NCBI GenBank assembly: GCA_964057225.1 | Contig: OZ059897.1 | Coordinates: 4,650,001-4,714,000, forward strand | DNA: 64,000 nt | Direction: 5' to 3' | Source of the DNA: Auanema rhodensis | Lineage: Eukaryota > Nematoda > Chromadorea > Rhabditida > Rhabditidae | In this document: positions 1 through 12,285 of the stretch, one piece after another | How the letters are laid out: each line of letters begins with the position of its first letter | How positions within the stretch are numbered: position 1 is the first letter of the stretch | The notes under the pieces: model-generated | What the model saw: the letters and a program-made list of their open reading frames with translations, nothing else | The model's database searches: none | Told to the model about the DNA's origin: nothing | Made by a program: the position numbers and the translations under genes

Positions 1-106
1 GAGTGTACATGGGAACTCAGCATACACTAATGCATTATTTTTTAAACGATCATAACTAATTTTTGTATGGAGCGTTTCTCAATGTAGTATAGTGCATTCG
101 ATGCGG

Positions 107-157
107 ATTTTTAAGCTGCGTTGATCTGTGTTATCAGATTTGCGCTAGCTTAAAAAT
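107..157. repeat. Nested inverted repeat (representative copy)
   Basis: Outer arms ATTTTTAAGCT (107-117) and AGCTTAAAAAT (147-157) are perfect 11-bp reverse complements. Inside them ATCTG (124-128) and CAGAT (135-139) form a second 5-bp stem around the 6-nt loop TGTTAT. The arrangement recurs in most units on both strands, for example outer arms 35056-35066 and 35096-35106. Some units weaken the outer stem: TTTTTGAGCT on the left, or GTTAACTT on the right. It could form a cruciform or an RNA hairpin if transcribed; function is not shown. Confidence 0.85.
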
Positions 158-304
158 GCACCGAGTAATCAACTGATATAGGTTCACACTTATATCCTCG
201 ATTTTCACCCTGAAGAATTAATTTTTTCGTTGAAAAACATTGTCCATCGTATTCGTCTTGAAAAAAGGAATCTAAAAACATCTACTTTTTGTGAAATTAT
301 TTAG

Positions 305-323
305 AAATTTTTCGGGAAAATTT
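305..323. repeat. AT-rich hairpin element (representative copy)
   Basis: AAATTTT (305-311), spacer TCGGG, AAAATTT (317-323): a 7-bp perfect dyad with a 5-nt spacer, present in nearly all units. The repeated AATTTTT motif on both sides of CGGG is also the substrate of the 13-bp deletion in the unit starting at 16147. Confidence 0.75.
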
Positions 324-697
324 TTGTCACAATGTTTTTGGAAGCAATGTTGAGTGTACATGGGAACTCAGCATACACTAATGCATTATTTTTCAAACGA
401 TCATAACTGATTTTTGTATAGAGCGTTTCTCAATGTAGTATAGTGCATTCGATGCGGATTTTTAAGCTGCGTCGATCTGTGTTATCAGATTTGAGTTAGC
501 TTAAAAATGCACCGAGATATCAACTGATATATGTTCACACTTATATCCTCGATTTTCACCCTGAAGAAATGATTTTTTCGTTGAAAAACATTGTCCATCG
601 TATTCGTCTTGAAAAAAAGAATCTAAAAACATCTACTTTTTGTGAAATTATTCAGAAATTTTTCGGGAAAATTTTTGTCAAAATGTTTTTGGAAGCA

Positions 698-725
698 ATG
701 TTGAGTGTACATGGGAACTCAACAT
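698..725. repeat. Dyad spanning the unit boundary (representative copy)
   Basis: ATGTTGAGT (698-706) and ACTCAACAT (717-725) are perfect 9-bp reverse complements separated by GTACATGGGA. Units reading CAGCATAC instead of CAACATAC carry one mismatch in the right arm; these are common in the first 8 kb. In the minus half the perfect form predominates (for example 34137-34164); units near 58008, 58709, 60820 and 61871 read ATGCTGAGT. Confidence 0.85.
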
Positions 726-2808
726 ACACTAATGCATTATTTTTCAAACGATCATAACTAATTTTTGTATGGAGCGTTTCTCAATGTAGTATAGTGCATT
801 CGATGCGGATTTTTGAGCTGCGTTGATCTGTGTTATCAGATTTGCGCTAGCTTAAAAATGCACCGAGTAATCAACTGATATAGGTTCACACTTATATCCT
901 CGATTTTCACCCTGAAGAATTAATTTTTTCGTTGAATAACATTGTCCATCGTCTTTGCCTTGAGAAAAGAAATTTAAAAACTCCTACTTTTTGTGAAATT
1001 ATTTAGAAATTTTTCGGGAAAATTTTTGTCACAATGTTTTTGGAAGCAATGTTGAGTGTACATGGGAACTCAGCATACACTAATGCATTATTTTTCAAAC
1101 GATCATAACTAATTTTTAAATAGAGCGTTTCTTAATGTAGTATAGTGCATTCGATGCGGATTTTTGAGCTGCGTTGATCTGTGTTATCAGATTTGCGCTA
1201 GCTTAAAAATGCACCGAGTAATCAACTGATATATGTTCACACTTATATCCTCGATTTTCACCCTGAAGAAATGATTTTTTCGTTGAAAAACATTGTCCAT
1301 CGTATTCGTCTTGAAAAAAAGAATCTAAAAACATCTACTTTTTGTGAAATTATTTAGAAATTTTTCGGGAAAATTTTTGTCACAATGTTTTTGGAAGCAA
1401 TGTTGAGTGTACATGGGAACTCAGCATACACTAATGCATTATTTTTCAAACGATCATAACTAATTTTTAAATAGAGCGTTTCTCAATGTAGTATAGTGCA
1501 TTCGATGCGGATTTTTGAGCTGCGTTGATCTGTGTTATCAGATTTGAGTTAGCTTAAAAATGCACCGAGATATCAACTGATATATGTTCACACTTATATC
1601 CTCGATTTTCACCCTGAAGAAATGATTTTTTCGTTGAAAAACATTGTCCATCGTCTTTGCCTTGAGAAAAGAAATTTAAAAACTCCTACTTTTTGTGAAA
1701 TTATTTAGAAATTTTTCGGGAAAATTTTTGTCACAATGTTTTTGGAAGCAATGTTGAGTGTACATGGGAACTCAGCATACATTAATGCATTATTTTTCAA
1801 ACGATCATAACTAATTTTTAAATAGAGCGTTTCTTAATGTAGTATAGTGCATTCGATGCGGATTTTTGAGCTGCGTTGATCTGTGTTATCAGATTTGCGC
1901 TAGCTTAAAAATGCACCGAGTAATCAACTGATATATGTTCACACTTATATCCTCGATTTTCACCCTGAAGAAATGATTTTTTCGTTGAAAAACATTGTCC
2001 ATCGTATTCGTCTTGAAAAAAAGAATCTAAAAACATCTACTTTTTGTGAAATTATTTAGAAATTTTTCGGGAAAATTTTTGTCACAATGTTTTTGGAAGC
2101 AATGTTGAGTGTACATGGGAACTCAGCATACACTAATGCATTATTTTTCAAACGATCATAACTAATTTTTAAATAGAGCGTTTCTCAATGTAGTATAGTG
2201 CATTCGATGCGGATTTTTGAGCTGCGTTGATCTGTGTTATCAGATTTGAGTTAGCTTAAAAATGCACCGAGTAATCAACTGATATATGTTCACACTTATA
2301 TCCTCGATTTTCACCCTGAAGAAATGATTTTTTCGTTGAAAAACATTGTCCATCGTATTCGTCTTGAAAAAAAGAATCTAAAAACATCTACTTTTTGTGA
2401 AATTATTTAGAAATTTTTCGGGAAAATTTTTGTCACAATGTTTTTGGAAGCAATGTTGAGTGTACATGGGAACTCAGCATACACTAATGCATTATTTTTC
2501 AAACGATCATAACTAATTTTTAAATAGAGCGTTTCTCAATGTAGTATAGTGCATTCGATGCGGATTTTTGAGCTGCGTTGATCTGTGTTATCAGATTTGA
2601 GTTAGCTTAAAAATGCACCGAGATATCAACTGATATATGTTCACACTTATATCCTCGATTTTCACCCTGAAGAAATGATTTTTTCGTTGAAAAACATTGT
2701 CCATCGTATTCGTCTTGAAAAAAAGAATCTAAAAACATCTACTTTTTGTGAAATTATTCAGAAATTTTTCGGGAAAATTTTTGTCAAAATGTTTTTGGAA
2801 GCAATGTT
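703..2808 (+). repeat. Six-unit block with dimer-like local repetition
   Basis: Units 703, 1054, 1405, 1756, 2107 and 2458. Units 1054 and 1756 closely match each other, as do parts of their neighbours, giving a local 702-bp periodicity. Several units are intra-unit recombinants: 1054 and 1756 go from X to Y between GTAATC and ATATG; 1405 goes from Y to X between GAAAAACATTG and CTTTGCC. Units from 1054 on share ATTTTTAAATAGAGCG, a variant largely confined to the first 8 kb. Confidence 0.75.
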
Positions 2809-4563
2809 GAGTGTACATGGGAACTCAACATACACTAATGCATTATTTTTCAAACGATCATAACTAATTTTTGTATGGAGCGTTTCTCAATGTAGTATAG
2901 TGCATTCGATGCGGATTTTTAAGCTGCGTTGATCTGTGTTATCAGATTTGCGCTAGCTTAAAAATGCACCGAGTAATCAACTGATATAGGTTCACACTTA
3001 TATCCTCGATTTTCACCCTGAAGAATTAATTTTTTCGTTGAATAACATTGTCCATCGTCTTTGCCTTGAAAAAAGAAATCTAAAAACTCCTACTTTTCGT
3101 GAAATTATTTAGAAATTTTTCGGGAAAATTTTTGTCACAATGTTTTTGGAAGCAATGTTGAGTGTACATGGGAACTCAGCATACACTAATGCATTATTTT
3201 TCAAACGATCATAACTAATTTTTGTATAGAGCGTTTCTCAATGTAGTATAGTGCATTCGATGCGGATTTTTAAGCTGCGTCGATCTGTGTTATCAGATTT
3301 GAGTTAGCTTGAAAATGCACCGAGATATCAACTGATATATGTTCACACTTATATCCTCGATTTTCACCCTGAAGAAATGATTTTTTCGTTGAAAAACATT
3401 GTCCATCGTATTCGTCTTGAAAAAAGGAATCTAAAAACATCTACTTTTTGTGAAATTATTTAGAAATTTTTCGGGAAAATTTTTGTCACAATGTTTTTGG
3501 AAGCAATGTTGAGTGTACATGGGAACTCAGCATACACTAATGCATTATTTTTCAAACGATCATAACTAATTTTTGTATAGAGCGTTTCTCAATGTAGTAT
3601 AGTGCATTCGATGCGGATTTTTAAGCTGCGTCGATCTGTGTTATCAGATTTGAGTTAGCTTAAAAATGCACCGAGATATCAACTGATATATGTTCACACT
3701 TATATCCTCGATTTTCACCCTGAAGAAATTATTTTTTCGTTGAAAAACATTGTCCATCCTATTCGTCTTGAAAAAAAGAATCTAAAAACATCTACTTTTT
3801 GTGAAATTATTCAGAAATTTTTCGGGAAAATTTTTGTCAAAATGTTTTTGGAAGCAATGTTGAGTGTACATGGGAACTCAACATACACTAATGCATTATT
3901 TTTCAAACGATCATAACTAATTTTTGTATGGAGCGTTTCTCAATGTAGTATAGTGCATTCGATGCGGATTTTTGAGCTGCGTTGATCTGTGTTATCAGAT
4001 TTGCGCTAGCTTAAAAATGCACCGAGTAATCAACTGATATAGGTTCACACTTATATCCTCGATTTTCACCCTGAAGAATTAATTTTTTCGTTGAATAACA
4101 TTGTCCATCGTCTTTGCCTTGAGAAAAGAAATCTAAAAACTCCTACTTTTTGTGAAATTATTTAGAAATTTTTCGGGAAAATTTTTGTCACAATGTTTTT
4201 GGAAGCAATGTTGAGTGTACATGGGAACTCAGCATACACTAATGCATTATTTTTCAAACGATCATAACTAATTTTTAAATAGAGCGTTTCTCAATGTAGT
4301 ATAGTGCATTCGATGCGGATTTTTGAGCTGCGTTGATCTGTGTTATCAGATTTGAGTTAGCTTAAAAATGCACCGAGATATCAACTGATATATGTTCACA
4401 CTTATATCCTCGATTTTCACCCTGAAGAAATGATTTTTTCGTTGAAAAACATTGTCCATCGTATTCGTCTTGAAAAAAAGAATCTAAAAACATCTACTTT
4501 TTGTGAAATTATTCAGAAATTTTTCGGGAAAATTTTTGTCAAAATGTTTTTGGAAGCAATGTT
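2809..4563 (+). repeat. 5-unit HOR, copy 1 (1755 bp)
   Basis: Five units (2809, 3160, 3511, 3862, 4213) whose private variants recur 1755 bp and 3510 bp downstream. Examples are TACTTTTCGTG at 3091, 4846 and 6601, and the GTCCATCCTATTCG change near 3756. The first unit differs from its counterparts in the two later copies over its first third, so copy 1 is slightly diverged at its left edge. Confidence 0.88.
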
Positions 4564-6318
4564 GAGTGTACATGGAAACTCAACATACACTAATGCATCA
4601 TTTTTCAAACGATCATAACTAAATTTTGTATTGAGTGTTTCTTAATGTAATATAGTGCATTCGATGCGGATTTTTAAGCTGCATCGATCTGTGTTATCAG
4701 ATTTGCGCTAGCTTAAAAATGCACCGAGTAATCAACTGATATAGGTTCACACTTATATCCTCGATTTTCACCCTGAAGAATTAATTTTTTCGTTGAATAA
4801 CATTGTCCATCGTCTTTGCCTTGAAAAAAGATATCTAAAAACTCCTACTTTTCGTGAAATTATTTAGAAATTTTTCGGGAAAATTTTTGTCACAATGTTT
4901 TTGGAAGCAATGTTGAGTGTACATGGGAACTCAGCATACACTAATGCATTATTTTTCAAACGATCATAACTAATTTTTGTATAGAGCGTTTCTCAATGTA
5001 GTATAGTGCATTCGATGCGGATTTTTAAGCTGCGTCGATCTGTGTTATCAGATTTGAGTTAGCTTGAAAATGCACCGAGATATCAACTGATATATGTTCA
5101 CACTTATATCCTCGATTTTCACCCTGAAGAAATGATTTTTTCGTTGAAAAACATTGTCCATCGTATTCGTCTTGAAAAAAGGAATCTAAAAACATCTACT
5201 TTTTGTGAAATTATTTAGAAATTTTTCGGGAAAATTTTTGTCACAATGTTTTTGGAAGCAATGTTGAGTGTACATGGGAACTCAGCATACACTAATGCAT
5301 TATTTTTCAAACGATCATAACTAATTTTTGTATAGAGCGTTTCTCAATGTAGTATAGTGCATTCGATGCGGATTTTTAAGCTGCGTCGATCTGTGTTATC
5401 AGATTTGAGTTAGCTTAAAAATGCACCGAGATATCAACTGATATATGTTCACACTTATATCCTCGATTTTCACCCTGAAGAAATTATTTTTTCGTTGAAA
5501 AACATTGTCCATCCTATTCGTCTTGAAAAAAAGAATCTAAAAACATCTACTTTTTGTGAAATTATTCAGAAATTTTTCGGGAAAATTTTTGTCAAAATGT
5601 TTTTGGAAGCAATGTTGAGTGTACATGGGAACTCAACATACACTAATGCATTATTTTTCAAACGATCATAACTAATTTTTGTATGGAGCGTTTCTCAATG
5701 TAGTATAGTGCATTCGATGCGGATTTTTGAGCTGCGTCGATCTGTGTTATCAGATTTGCGCTAGCTTAAAAATGCACCGAGTAATCAACTGATATAGGTT
5801 CACACTTATATCCTCGATTTTCACCCTGAAGAATTAATTTTTTCGTTGAATAACATTGTCCATCGTCTTTGCCTTGAGAAAAGAAATCTAAAAACTCCTA
5901 CTTTTTGTGAAATTATTTAGAAATTTTTCGGGAAAATTTTTGTCACAATGTTTTTGGAAGCAATGTTGAGTGTACATGGGAACTCAGCATACACTAATGC
6001 ATTATTTTTCAAACGATCATAACTAATTTTTAAATAGAGCGTTTCTCAATGTAGTATAGTGCATTCGATGCGGATTTTTGAGCTGCGTTGATCTGTGTTA
6101 TCAGATTTGAGTTAGCTTAAAAATGCACCGAGATATCAACTGATATATGTTCACACTTATATCCTCGATTTTCACCCTGAAGAAATGATTTTTTCGTTGA
6201 AAAACATTGTCCATCGTATTCGTCTTGAAAAAAAGAATCTAAAAACATCTACTTTTTGTGAAATTATTCAGAAATTTTTCGGGAAAATTTTTGTCAAAAT
6301 GTTTTTGGAAGCAATGTT
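4564..6318 (+). repeat. 5-unit HOR, copy 2 (1755 bp)
   Basis: Nearly identical to the next copy by eye. The first unit carries a recognisable cluster: CATGGAAACTC, GCATCATTTTTC, AAATTTTGTATTGAGTG, CTTAATGTAATATAG. The same cluster is repeated 1755 bp later from 6319. Confidence 0.9.
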
Positions 6319-8073
6319 GAGTGTACATGGAAACTCAACATACACTAATGCATCATTTTTCAAACGATCATAACTAAATTTTGTATTGAGTGTTTCTTAA
6401 TGTAATATAGTGCATTCGATGCGGATTTTTAAGCTGCATCGATCTGTGTTATCAGATTTGCGCTAGCTTAAAAATGCACCGAGTAATCAACTGATATAGG
6501 TTCACACTTATATCCTCGATTTTCACCCTGAAGAATTAATTTTTTCGTTGAATAACATTGTCCATCGTCTTTGCCTTGAAAAAAGATATCTAAAAACTCC
6601 TACTTTTCGTGAAATTATTTAGAAATTTTTCGGGAAAATTTTTGTCACAATGTTTTTGGAAGCAATGTTGAGTGTACATGGGAACTCAGCATACACTAAT
6701 GCATTATTTTTCAAACGATCATAACTAATTTTTGTATAGAGCGTTTCTCAATGTAGTATAGTGCATTCGATGCGGATTTTTAAGCTGCGTCGATCTGTGT
6801 TATCAGATTTGAGTTAGCTTGAAAATGCACCGAGATATCAACTGATATATGTTCACACTTATATCCTCGATTTTCACCCTGAAGAAATGATTTTTTCGTT
6901 GAAAAACATTGTCCATCGTATTCGTCTTGAAAAAAGGAATCTAAAAACATCTACTTTTTGTGAAATTATTTAGAAATTTTTCGGGAAAATTTTTGTCACA
7001 ATGTTTTTGGAAGCAATGTTGAGTGTACATGGGAACTCAGCATACACTAATGCATTATTTTTCAAACGATCATAACTAATTTTTGTATAGAGCGTTTCTC
7101 AATGTAGTATAGTGCATTCGATGCGGATTTTTAAGCTGCGTCGATCTGTGTTATCAGATTTGAGTTAGCTTAAAAATGCACCGAGATATCAACTGATATA
7201 TGTTCACACTTATATCCTCGATTTTCACCCTGAAGAAATTATTTTTTCGTTGAAAAACATTGTCCATCCTATTCGTCTTGAAAAAAAGAATCTAAAAACA
7301 TCTACTTTTTGTGAAATTATTCAGAAATTTTTCGGGAAAATTTTTGTCAAAATGTTTTTGGAAGCAATGTTGAGTGTACATGGGAACTCAACATACACTA
7401 ATGCATTATTTTTCAAACGATCATAACTAATTTTTGTATGGAGCGTTTCTCAATGTAGTATAGTGCATTCGATGCGGATTTTTGAGCTGCGTTGATCTGT
7501 GTTATCAGATTTGCGCTAGCTTAAAAATGCACCGAGTAATCAACTGATATAGGTTCACACTTATATCCTCGATTTTCACCCTGAAGAATTAATTTTTTCG
7601 TTGAATAACATTGTCCATCGTCTTTGCCTTGAGAAAAGAAATCTAAAAACTCCTACTTTTTGTGAAATTATTTAGAAATTTTTCGGGAAAATTTTTGTCA
7701 CAATGTTTTTGGAAGCAATGTTGAGTGTACATGGGAACTCAGCATACACTAATGCATTATTTTTCAAACGATCATAACTAATTTTTAAATAGAGCGTTTC
7801 TCAATGTAGTATAGTGCATTCGATGCGGATTTTTGAGCTGCGTTGATCTGTGTTATCAGATTTGCGCTAGCTTAAAAATGCACCGAGTAATCAACTGATA
7901 TAGGTTCACACTTATATCCTCGATTTTCACCCTGAAGAATTAATTTTTTCGTTGAATAACATTGTCCATCGTCTTTGCCTTGAAAAAAGAAATCTAAAAA
8001 CTCCTACTTTTTGTGAAATTATTTAGAAATTTTTCGGGAAAATTTTTGTCACAATGTTTTTGGAAGCAATGTT
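6319..8073 (+). repeat. 5-unit HOR, copy 3, with altered last unit
   Basis: Four units match copy 2. In the fifth (7723) the Y-type right part with ATTATTCAG seen in 5968-6318 is replaced by an X-type right part (GCGCTAGC, GTAATC, GAATTAA, CTTTGCC). The HOR is lost after this point. Confidence 0.85.
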
Positions 8074-9477
8074 GAGTGTACATGGGAACTCAGCATACAC
8101 TAATGCATTATTTTTCAAACGATCATAACTAATTTTTGTATAGAGCGTTTCTCAATGTAGTATAGTGCATTCGATGCGGATTTGTAAGCTGCGTCGATCT
8201 GTGTTATCAGATTGGAGTTAGCTTAAAAATGCACCGAGATATCAACTGATATATGTTCACACTTATATCCTCGATTTTCACCCTGAAGAAATGATTTTTT
8301 TGTTGAAAAACATTGTCCATCGTATTCGTCTTAAAAAAAGGAATCTAAAAACATCTACTTTTTGTGAAATTATTTAGAAATTTTTCGGGAAAATTTTTGT
8401 CAAAATGTTTTTGGAAGCAATGTTGAGTGTACATGGGAACTCAGCATACACTAATGCATTATTTTTCAAACGATCATAACTAATTTTTGTATAGAGCGTT
8501 TCTCAATGTAGTATAGTGCATTCGATGCGGATTTTTAAGCTGCGTCGATCTGTGTTATCAGATTTGAGTTAGCTTAAAAATGCACCGAGATATCAACTGA
8601 TATATGTTCACACTTATATCCTCGATTTTCACCCTGAAGAAATGATTTTTTCGTTAAAAAACATTGTCCATCGTATTCGTCTTGAAAAAAGGAATCTAAA
8701 AACATCTACTTTTTGTGAAATTATTTAGAAATTTTTCGGGAAAATTTTTGTCAAAATGTTTTTGGAAGCAATGTTGAGTGTACATGGGAACTCAACATAC
8801 ACTAATGCATTATTTTTCAAACGATCATAACTAATTTTTGTATAGAGCGTTTCTCATTGTAGTATAGTGCATTCGATGCGGATTTTTAAGCTGCGTTGAT
8901 CTGTGTTATCAGATTTGAGTTAACTTAAAAATGCACCGAGATATCAACTGATATATGTTCACACTTATATCCTCGATTTTCACCCTGAAGAACTAATTTT
9001 TTCGTTGAATAACATTGTCTATCGTCTTTGCCTTGAAAAAAGGAATCTAAAAATATCTACTTTTTGTGAAATTATTTAGAAATTTTTCGGGAAAATTTTT
9101 GTCAAAATGTTTTTGGAAGCAATGTTGAGTGTACATGGGAACTCAACATACACTAATGCATTATTTTTCAAACGATCATAACTAATTTTTGTATAGAGCG
9201 TTTCTCATTGTAGTATAGTGCATTCGATGCGGATTTTTAAGCTGCGTTGATCTGTGTTATCAGATTTGAGTTAACTTAAAAATGCACCGAGATATCAACT
9301 GATATATGTTCACACTTATATCCTCGATTTTCACCCTGAAGAAATGATTTTTTCGTTGAAAAACATTGTCCATCGTATTCGTCTTGAAAAAAGGAATCTA
9401 AAAACATCTACTTTTTGTGAAATTATTTAGAAATTTTTCGGGAAAATTTTTGTCAAAATGTTTTTGGAAGCAATGTT
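8074..9477 (+). repeat. Transition from 5-unit HOR domain to Y/Z domain
   Basis: Units 8074, 8425, 8776 and 9127. ATTTTTAAATAG units end and the CTCATTGTAG and GTTAACTTAAAAATG variants appear. Unit 8776 is a Y-to-Z chimera: GAGTTAAC and ATATG on the left, GAACTAA and GTCTATCG on the right. Unit 8074 has private changes GATTTGTAAGC and ATTGGAGTTAGC. Confidence 0.7.
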
Positions 9478-10530
9478 GAGTGTACATGGGAACTCAGCAT
9501 ACACTAATGCATTATTTTTCAAACGATCATAACTAATTTTTGTATAGAGCGTTTCTCAATGTAGTATAGTGCATTCGATGCGGATTTTTAAGCTGCGTCG
9601 ATCTGTGTTATCAGATTTGAGTTAGCTTAAAAATGCACCGAGATATCAACTGATATATGTTCACACTTATATCCTCGATTTTCACCCTGAAGAAATGATT
9701 TTTTCGTTAAAAAACATTGTCCATCGTATTTGTCTTGAAAAAAGGAATCTAAAAACATCTACTTTTTGTGAAATTATTTAGAAATTTTTCGGGAAAATTT
9801 TTGTCAAAATGTTTTTGGAAGCAATGTTGAGTGTACATGGGAACTCAACATACACTAATGCATTATTTTTCAAACGATCATAACTAATTTTTGTATAGAG
9901 CGTTTCTCATTGTAGTATAGTGCATTCGATGCGGATTTTTAAGCTGCGTTGATCTGTGTTATCAGATTTGAGTTAACTTAAAAATGCACCGAGATATCAA
10001 CTGATATATGTTCACACTTATATCCTCGATTTTCACCCTGAAGAAATGATTTTTTCGTTAAAAAACATTGTCCATCGTATTCGTCTTGAAAAAAGGAATC
10101 TAAAAACATCTACTTTTTGTGAAATTATTTAGAAATTTTTCGGGAAAATTTTTGTCAAAATGTTTTTGGAAGCAATGTTGAGTGTACATGGGAACTCAAC
10201 ATACACTAATGCATTATTTTTCAAACGATCATAACTAATTTTTGTATAGAGCGTTTCTCAATGTAGTATAGTGCATTCGATGCGGATTTTTAAGTTGCGT
10301 CGATCTGTGTTATCAGATTTGCGCTAGCTTAAAAATGCACCGAGATATCAACTGATATAAGTTCACACTTATATCCTCGATTTTCACCCTGAAGAACTAA
10401 TTTTTTCGTTGAATAACATTGTCTATCGTCTTTGCCTTGAAAAAAGGAATCTAAAAACATCTACTTTTTGTGAAATTATTTAGAAATTTTTCGGGAAAAT
10501 TTTTGTCAAAATGTTTTTGGAAGCAATGTT
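9478..10530 (+). repeat. 3-unit segment duplicated 3861 bp downstream
   Basis: Units 9478, 9829 and 10180 match 13339-14391 in order. The private change TAAGTTGCG occurs at 10291 and again at 14152, 3861 bp (11 units) apart. The last unit is Z type (GCGCTAGC with GATATC, ATAAGTTC, GAACTAA, GTCTATCG). Confidence 0.8.
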
Positions 10531-11232
10531 GAGTGTACATGGGAACTCAACATACACTAATGCATTATTTTTCAAACGATCATAACTAATTTTTGTATAG
10601 AGCGTTTCTCAATGTAGTATAGTGCATTCGATGCGGATTTTTAAGCTGCGTCGATCTGTGTTATCAGATTTGCGCTAGCTTAAAAATGCACCGAGATATC
10701 AACTGATATAAGTTCACACTTATATCCTCGATTTTCACCCTGAAGAACTAATTTTTTCGTTGAATAACATTGTCTATCGTCTTTGCCTTGAAAAAAGGAA
10801 TCTAAAAACATCTACTTTTTGTGAAATTATTTAGAAATTTTTCGGGAAAATTTTTGTCAAAATGTTTTTGGAAGCAATGTTGAGTGTACATGGGAACTCA
10901 ACATACACTAATGCATTATTTTTCAAACGATCATAACTAATTTTTGTATAGAGCGTTTCTCATTGTAGTATAGTGCATTCGATGCGGATTTTTAAGCTGC
11001 GTTGATCTGTGTTATCAGATTTGAGTTAACTTAAAAATGCACCGAGATATCAACTGATATATGTTCACACTTATATCCTCGATTTTCACCCTGAAGAAAT
11101 GATTTTTTCGTTGAAAAACATTGTCCATCGTATTCGTCTTGAAAAAAGGAATCTAAAAACATCTACTTTCTGTGAAATTATTTAGAAATTTTTCGGGAAA
11201 ATTTTTGTCAAAATGTTTTTGGAAGCAATGTT
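10531..11232 (+). repeat. Z unit plus GTTAAC/CTTTCTG unit
   Basis: Unit 10531 is Z type. Unit 10882 has CTCATTGTAG, GTTAACTT and TACTTTCTGTG. This pair foreshadows the following 3-unit HOR, whose first two units are of the same kinds. Confidence 0.7.
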
Positions 11233-12285
11233 GAGTGTACATGGGAACTCAGCATACACTAATGCATTATTTTTCAAACGATCATAACTAATTTTTGTAT
11301 AGAGCGTTTCTCAATGTAGTATAGTGCATTCGATGCGGATTTTTAAGCTGCGTCGATCTGTGTTATCAGATTTGCGCTAGCTTAAAAATGCACCGAGATA
11401 TCAACTGATATAAGTTCACACTTATATCCTCGATTTTCACCCTGAAGAACTAATTTTTTCGTTGAATAACATTGTCTATCGTCTTTGCCTTGAAAAAAGG
11501 AATCTAAAAACATCTACTTTTTGTGAAATTATTTAGAAATTTTTCGGGAAAATTTTTGTCAAAATGTTTTTGGAAGCAATGTTGAGTGTACATGGGAACT
11601 CAACATACACTAATGCATTATTTTTCAAACGATCATAACTAATTTTTGTATAGAGCGTTTCTCATTGTAGTATAGTGCATTCGATGCGGATTTTTAAGCT
11701 GCGTTGATCTGTGTTATCAGATTTGAGTTAACTTAAAAATGCACCGAGATATCAACTGATATATGTTCACACTTATATCCTCGATTTTCACCGTGAAGAA
11801 ATGATTTTTTCGTTGAAAAACATTGTCCATCGTATTCGTCTTGAAAAAAGGAATCTAAAAACATCTACTTTCTGTGAAATTATTTAGAAATTTTTCGGGA
11901 AAATTTTTGTCAAAATGTTTTTGGAAGCAATGTTGAGTGTACATGGGAACTCAACATACACTAATGCATTATTTTTCATACGATCATAACTAATTTTTGT
12001 ATAGAGCGTTTCTCATTGTAGTATAGTGCATTCGATGCGGATTTTTAAGCTGCGTTGATCTGTGTTATCAGATTTGAGTTAACTTAAAAATGCACCGAGA
12101 TATCAACTGATATATGTTCACACTTATATCCTCGATTTTCACCCTGAAGAAATGATTTTTTCGTTGAAAAACATTGTCCATCGTATTCGTCTTGAAAAAA
12201 GGAATCTAAAAACATCTACTTTCTGTGAAATTATTTAGAAATTTTTCGGGAAAATTTTTGTCAAAATGTTTTTGGAAGCAATGTT
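11233..12285 (+). repeat. 3-unit HOR, copy 1 (1053 bp)
   Basis: Order: Z unit; unit with the private change CACCGTGAAG (G at 11793) and CTTTCTG; unit with TTTTCATACGATC. The same order follows immediately. Confidence 0.87.

Larger units (their letters stand above)
1..351 (+). repeat. Reference unit with internal landmarks
   Basis: First unit, used here as the coordinate map. Landmarks: boundary dyad (349-351 plus 1-4, extended by neighbours), NsiI-type palindrome ATGCAT near 31-36, conserved block to about 106, nested dyad 107-157, subfamily-diagnostic positions 142-185 and 217-260, poly-A/T tracts, AT hairpin 305-323. GC counted by hand is 114 of 351. The unit is a chimera: X-type left part (GCGCTAGC, GTAATC, ATAGG, GAATTAA) followed by Y-type right part (GAAAAACATTG, CGTATTCGTC), switching near 220-235. 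Confidence 0.85.
1..702 (+). repeat. Two leading units (X/Y chimera, then Y)
   Basis: Unit 1 is an X-to-Y chimera. Unit 352 is Y type (GAGTTAGC, GATATC, ATATG, GAAATGA, CGTATTCGTC) and carries CAG instead of the usual TAG near 652, which lengthens a meaningless open frame. No gene. Confidence 0.8.

Noticed and set aside
95-112. Possible CENP-B box around ATTCGATGCGGATTTTT
   Set aside because: The core nTTCGnnnnAnnCGGGn is not met: the base after TTCGATGC is G, not A, and CGGG is absent at the required spacing. CGGG near 313-316 has no TTCG at the right distance.
569-757. 62-codon open frame starting ATGATTTTTTCG, repeated at 2675, 4430, 6185 and 22403
   Set aside because: It is the satellite unit itself. 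It is open only where ATTATTTAG has changed to ATTATTCAG; most units have the TAG stop in the same place. No domain or coding-type conservation is visible.
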